A stretch of DNA of 10,073 nucleotides. Origin: a bacterium. Lineage in GTDB: Bacteria; JAMCPX01. The stretch covers positions 1 through 10,073 of the forward strand of contig JAJYJX010000090.1 in the NCBI GenBank assembly GCA_021789095.1. The letters run 5' to 3'. The first letter of the stretch is position 1. The number at the start of each line of letters is the position of its first letter. Positions 6,541 through 10,073 of the stretch are shown piece after piece. The notes beneath the pieces were generated by a model. The model ran no database searches. It was not told the DNA's origin and was given only the letters and a program-made list of their open reading frames with translations. Made by a program: the position numbers and the translations under genes.

Positions 6541-7773
6541 ATGATTACACCAAAAATACTTGTTATGATCCTTGCAGGCGGAGAAGGGAAAAGGTTGCAT
6601 CCTCTCACAAAGGACAGGGCAAAACCCGCTGTCCCGTTCGGCGGCAGATACAGGATCATCGATTTTGTCTTAAGCAATTTTATCAATTCCGGTTTTTACA
6701 GGATAAAGGTGCTTACCCAGTATAAATCAGAGTCTCTTAACTCCCATATCTCAAGGGCATGGCATCTTTCTCCGTCAATAGGCCACTCTATTGATCTTGT
6801 GCCTGCACAGATGCGCATAGGCAAAGACTGGTACAAGGGCACTGCCGATGCCGTAAATCAGAACATAAACCTTATCCATGATGAAAAACCGGACATTGTC
6901 TGCATTTTTGGCGGCGATCACATATACAAGATGGACGTACGGCAGATGATAGATTTCCATCTTAAGAAGAACGCTCAGATCTCTGTCGAAGCAGTTCCTT
7001 ACCCGTTAAAAGAGGCAAGCTTGTATGGCATTATAGAAATTAACAAGGATTTCAGCATTACAGGATTCAAGGAAAAACCTTCTCACCCGAAACCCATGCC
7101 GAACAGGCCCGATATGACTTTATGCTCGATGGGCAATTATGTGTTCAACACGGATGTACTGCTGAAAATGCTCGAAAACGACTCTGCAAAGGACTCAACG
7201 CATGACTTCGGCAGGGACATAATACCGGCTGCGATACACTCATACAATGTAAAGGCATATGATTTCTCAAAGAACGTTGTTCCGGGCGAACCTAAAACCG
7301 GAGCAGGATACTGGCGGGACGTTGGAAACATTGACACATACTGGCAGACACATATGGACCTTGTCTCGGTCACGCCGAAACTGAATCTTTACAACTATGA
7401 ATGGCCGATAAGGACTTTTTATCCGCCCTATCCGCCTGCAAAATTTGTATTTGCGGACGAAGAAACAAGGAGGATCGGTATCGCAACCGATTCTATGGTT
7501 GCAGAGGGATGCATCATCAGCGGGGGCCAGATAAACAGGACTATCCTTTTCCCGGGCGTAAGGATAAACTCGTTTTCCAATGTAGAAGATTCCATATTGT
7601 TTGAAAGGGTTGATATAGGCAGGTATGCAAGGGTAAGAGGTGCAATTATTGATAAAGATGTCAAGGTCATGCCGAATGCGATCGTCGGTTATGACCTGGA
7701 AAAAGACAAAAAGAGATTCACGGTGTCTGAAAAAGGCATAGTTGTTATACCGAAAGGGACCGTTGTAGACTGA
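6541..7773 (+). CDS. glgC: Glucose-1-phosphate adenylyltransferase (ADP-glucose pyrophosphorylase)
   Basis: Makes ADP-glucose and pyrophosphate from glucose-1-phosphate and ATP, the committed step of bacterial glycogen synthesis. The 410-residue length is normal. The nucleotide-binding signature ILAGGEGKRLHPLT runs from residue 10 to 23 and continues into DRAKPAVPFGG. GGDHIYKMD contains the metal-binding Asp126, and GFKEKP contains Lys179, which corresponds to the glucose-1-phosphate-binding Lys195 of the E. coli enzyme. The C-terminal part (from about 310) has the hexapeptide-like pattern of the left-handed beta-helix domain that mediates oligomerisation and allostery, with no truncation. 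The start at 6541 gives a typical N-terminus. An internal ATG at residue 9 would cut into the nucleotide-binding strand. There is no Shine-Dalgarno sequence and a -10-like box lies seven bases upstream. It is the first gene of an operon with two GH57 enzymes, the next beginning one base after its stop codon. Confidence 0.97.
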   Translation: MITPKILVMILAGGEGKRLHPLTKDRAKPAVPFGGRYRIIDFVLSNFINSGFYRIKVLTQYKSESLNSHISRAWHLSPSIGHSIDLVPAQMRIGKDWYKGTADAVNQNINLIHDEKPDIVCIFGGDHIYKMDVRQMIDFHLKKNAQISVEAVPYPLKEASLYGIIEINKDFSITGFKEKPSHPKPMPNRPDMTLCSMGNYVFNTDVLLKMLENDSAKDSTHDFGRDIIPAAIHSYNVKAYDFSKNVVPGEPKTGAGYWRDVGNIDTYWQTHMDLVSVTPKLNLYNYEWPIRTFYPPYPPAKFVFADEETRRIGIATDSMVAEGCIISGGQINRTILFPGVRINSFSNVEDSILFERVDIGRYARVRGAIIDKDVKVMPNAIVGYDLEKDKKRFTVSEKGIVVIPKGTVVD

Positions 7774-7774
7774 A

Positions 7775-9952
7775 ATGTCGGAAGTATATTTATCATTGCT
7801 GTGGCACATGCACCAGCCAAGGTACAAGGACCCTTTCACCGATAAGTACACCCTGCCCTGGGTAAGGCTTCACGCAATAAAGGCATACTATGATATGGCG
7901 TCGGTATTAAAGAATTATCCGGATATAAGGGTCAATATCAATCTTGTACCTTCACTGGTTGAACAGCTTATTGATTATGCTTCAGGCAATGTTCAGGACG
8001 TTTTCCATGAATATACCATCAAGCCGTCCGCGGATCTGGACAACAATGAAAAGGCATTTATACTGAAGTACTTCTTTATGAGCAACTGGGAAACAATGAT
8101 CAAGCCGTATCCGAGATATTATGAGCTGCTTCTCAAGCGCGGGAAAAAGCCCGATGCAGTGGATATTGACGGCATAATAAGCACATTCAACAAGCATGAT
8201 TTTCTGGATCTCCAGGTATGGTTTAATCTTTCATGGTTCGGCTTCACCGCACTGGCTGAATACCCGGAACTTGAAAAGCTTAAAGAAAAACAGAAAAACT
8301 TCACGGAGCAGGATAAAAGGTTTGTTCTTGAAACTCAAATGTCCATACTGAAAAAAGTACTGCCGCTCTACAGGGAACTGAGCGATTCAGGGAGCATAGA
8401 AATTTCAACAAGCCCGTTCTATCATACCATCCTGCCGCTGTTATACGATTCTGATACAGCACGCAGATGCATGCCAAGGGCGGTACTTCCCAAAAGGGTA
8501 AGCTACCCTGAAGATGTCCTTTCCCAGCTCAAGCTTGGCAGGCAGTTTATCATCGACCACCTCGGCATTGCTCCAAAAGGACTCTGGCCGTCAGAGGGGT
8601 CTGTCTCACCGGAGATCATTCCGCTCGTAAAAGAAGCGGGCTTTGAATGGATGGTGACGGATGAAGACATCCTGCTTGCATCGATTAATGAACAAAGGAC
8701 CGGTGAGCTCCTCTACAGGCCGTACACGGCAAGCTACAGAAACACAGCCACGAATATCTTTTTCAGGGACAAGGGACTTTCAAATTTCATAAGTTTTGAT
8801 TGTGCAAGATACGGTATGAGGGAAGAGGCGGTCGGACAGATAATGAATCAGCTTAAAAACATAAAGGAGTATCTGTCCGGGAAAAAAATGGACGGCATAG
8901 TTGTGATAGCACTGGACGGGGAAAATCCATGGGAATATTTCACCTACAGCGGGAAAAGGTTTTTAAACAACCTGTATGACTCGCTGAGTAAAAGTAGGGA
9001 CATAAAAACAACAACAATATCGTCATACCTTGAAACACATAAACCCGTAATGAACATAGACAACCTGTACACGGGTTCATGGATAAACAAGCGCTTTGAT
9101 ATATGGATTGGCAATGAAGAAAAAAACCTTGCATGGGAGTATCTCGGATCCACAAGGGAGTATTTCAAGGAACACATGAAGGGGCTCTCGCAGGAACAGA
9201 TAGACACGGCACTGAAATACATCTCCATAGCCGAAGGAAGCGACTGGTACTGGTGGTACGGTGATACATTCTATACGCTGAATGAAGAGGAATTCGACAG
9301 GCTTTTCAGAAAAAACCTTAAGAAGGTCATAGAGATTATCAGAAAACCAATGCTGGATTTCCTTCACACGCCTGTAATAGCCTTATCCGAGACGCAGATC
9401 AGCTCACAGCCTGCGGGCCTGATAACACCGGTGCTCGACGGAATACCGACGGATTACTACGAATGGGAAGGCAGCGCCGCGTGTTCTTATATCTCAACCG
9501 GCAGTATGCATAACCCGGACCCCTATATCCACAGGATATGCTACGGGTTCGATCTTGATAACCTGTACGTAAGGATCGATCACAATATAGAAAAGATCAA
9601 AAAAGAAAAGTTCAACATATATTTTGCGATAAATATATTTGACCATAATTTCGAATACAGGGTCGTGATCCCCATAAAACACATAATCGACAGCAAGCCG
9701 TACTATGAACTGCACTATGCAAAGGACCAGATAAAGTTTGAGTTCGTGAAGGTGAGCGATTTTATAGCAATAAAAAAGATCATCGAACTGAAAATCCCTT
9801 TTTCAGACATAAGCGCTTCACCCAACATGAAGTTAAACATGATCATAAGCTCAAGGGACGGTGACGCGGAGCTTGAGAAGTATCCTTCCACCGGCATGAT
9901 CTCCATCTTTGTTCCGGACCATGATTATACAAAAAAGATGTGGAGCGCTTAA
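7775..9952 (+). CDS. GH57 family glycoside hydrolase (alpha-amylase/amylopullulanase type) with C-terminal beta domain
   Basis: A 725-residue alpha-glucan-active enzyme of glycoside hydrolase family 57. No signal peptide is seen, so it should act on intracellular glycogen or maltodextrin. The family's conserved regions appear in order: HMHQP (11-15), [12 protein letters not shown] (269-280, with Glu274 at the predicted nucleophile position), ALDGENPWE (379-387, with Asp381 as predicted acid/base) and [11 protein letters not shown] (487-497). After the helical region, residues from about 550 to 725 look like a separate beta-rich module. It begins near [17 protein letters not shown] and resembles the carbohydrate-binding domain attached to some amylolytic enzymes (glucodextranase/DOMON-like, low certainty). 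The gene starts one base after glgC and its stop overlaps the next start as TAATG, so the three are clearly cotranscribed. Family 57 also contains 4-alpha-glucanotransferases and branching enzymes. The motifs here favour a hydrolase, but the bond specificity is not certain. Confidence 0.92.
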   Translation: MSEVYLSLLWHMHQPRYKDPFTDKYTLPWVRLHAIKAYYDMASVLKNYPDIRVNINLVPSLVEQLIDYASGNVQDVFHEYTIKPSADLDNNEKAFILKYFFMSNWETMIKPYPRYYELLLKRGKKPDAVDIDGIISTFNKHDFLDLQVWFNLSWFGFTALAEYPELEKLKEKQKNFTEQDKRFVLETQMSILKKVLPLYRELSDSGSIEISTSPFYHTILPLLYDSDTARRCMPRAVLPKRVSYPEDVLSQLKLGRQFIIDHLGIAPKGLWPSEGSVSPEIIPLVKEAGFEWMVTDEDILLASINEQRTGELLYRPYTASYRNTATNIFFRDKGLSNFISFDCARYGMREEAVGQIMNQLKNIKEYLSGKKMDGIVVIALDGENPWEYFTYSGKRFLNNLYDSLSKSRDIKTTTISSYLETHKPVMNIDNLYTGSWINKRFDIWIGNEEKNLAWEYLGSTREYFKEHMKGLSQEQIDTALKYISIAEGSDWYWWYGDTFYTLNEEEFDRLFRKNLKKVIEIIRKPMLDFLHTPVIALSETQISSQPAGLITPVLDGIPTDYYEWEGSAACSYISTGSMHNPDPYIHRICYGFDLDNLYVRIDHNIEKIKKEKFNIYFAINIFDHNFEYRVVIPIKHIIDSKPYYELHYAKDQIKFEFVKVSDFIAIKKIIELKIPFSDISASPNMKLNMIISSRDGDAELEKYPSTGMISIFVPDHDYTKKMWSA

Positions 9953-10073
9953 TGAACAAGCTGAATTTCCATTTTGCAGTTCACTGTCATCAGCCGGTTG
10001 GCAATTTCGAAGGTGTATTCAGGCAGGCTTATGAAAACAGTTACAAGCCGTTCATCAGGACAATCCTCCGCCA
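9952..10073 (+). CDS. GH57 family enzyme, 4-alpha-glucanotransferase/alpha-amylase-like (5' end only)
   Basis: Only the first 40 codons are in the window. The protein begins [20 protein letters not shown] and continues with [14 protein letters not shown]. This is the opening of the 4-alpha-glucanotransferase/alpha-amylase branch of GH57, where HxHQPxGNF followed by an EEAYxxxYxPF-like stretch is typical (compare the Thermococcus litoralis enzyme). His13 and Gln14 belong to the first conserved region. Its ATG shares the last A of the preceding TAA (TAATG). GGAG at 9942-9945 gives a ribosome site six bases upstream, so translation is likely coupled. Together with glgC and the preceding GH57 gene it extends the glycogen operon. 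Catalytic residues lie beyond the window edge, so the choice between transferase and hydrolase is open. Confidence 0.88.
   Translation, partial: MNKLNFHFAVHCHQPVGNFEGVFRQAYENSYKPFIRTILR

Noticed and set aside
7267-7851. Long minus-strand open frame of 194 codons opposite glgC.
   Set aside because: It is antisense to the well-conserved beta-helix region of GlgC, has no recognisable motif, and is Cys/Tyr-rich in the way shadow frames usually are.

Overview
The window looks like ordinary chromosome of a free-living, probably anaerobic bacterium of moderate GC content (mid-40s percent by eye). Clustered glgC and GH57 glycogen genes, a pair of geranylgeranyl-reductase-like flavoproteins and a tRNA without an encoded CCA would fit a Nitrospirota or Thermodesulfobacteriota (former delta-proteobacterial) type of genome. 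This placement is a low-confidence inference. There is no sign of phage, transposon, plasmid or CRISPR.

Layout. Positions 1-233 hold a tRNA with anticodon CAT, probably elongator Met, behind a possible promoter. A SAM-dependent methyltransferase of the leucine carboxyl methyltransferase (LCM) family follows at 234-1118. Positions 1172-4043 form a minus-strand operon, read from right to left. It has two overlapping, paralogous FAD oxidoreductases of the geranylgeranyl reductase type (444 and 431 residues) and ends in a very small protein with two membrane segments. A 399-base divergent intergenic region (4044-4442) holds a terminator-like hairpin and possible promoters. On its right a long-chain acyl-CoA ligase (4443-6473) runs on the plus strand. 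After a short gap with a perfect GC-rich palindrome comes a tightly packed glycogen operon: glgC (6541-7773), a 725-residue GH57 glycosidase (7775-9952), and the start of a second GH57 enzyme that runs off the window.

How the genes work together. The three right-hand genes fit storage polysaccharide turnover. GlgC makes ADP-glucose for glycogen synthesis, and the two GH57 enzymes would hydrolyse, debranch or transfer alpha-glucan chains. The acyl-CoA ligase and the divergent flavoprotein operon plausibly belong to lipid metabolism: fatty acid activation, and saturation of isoprenoid or other unsaturated hydrophobic substrates. The substrates cannot be read from the sequence.

Most interesting points. 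(1) The upstream flavoprotein and glgC both lack a Shine-Dalgarno sequence and both have a -10-like box ending exactly 7 bases before the ATG, which suggests leaderless transcripts. (2) The paired flavoproteins overlap, have diverged at their Cys and GD motifs, and are followed by a tiny membrane protein. (3) The acyl-CoA ligase carries roughly 50 extra residues between two core motifs. (4) A hairpin with a T-tract lies in the leader of the ligase gene, where no upstream plus-strand gene needs a terminator.
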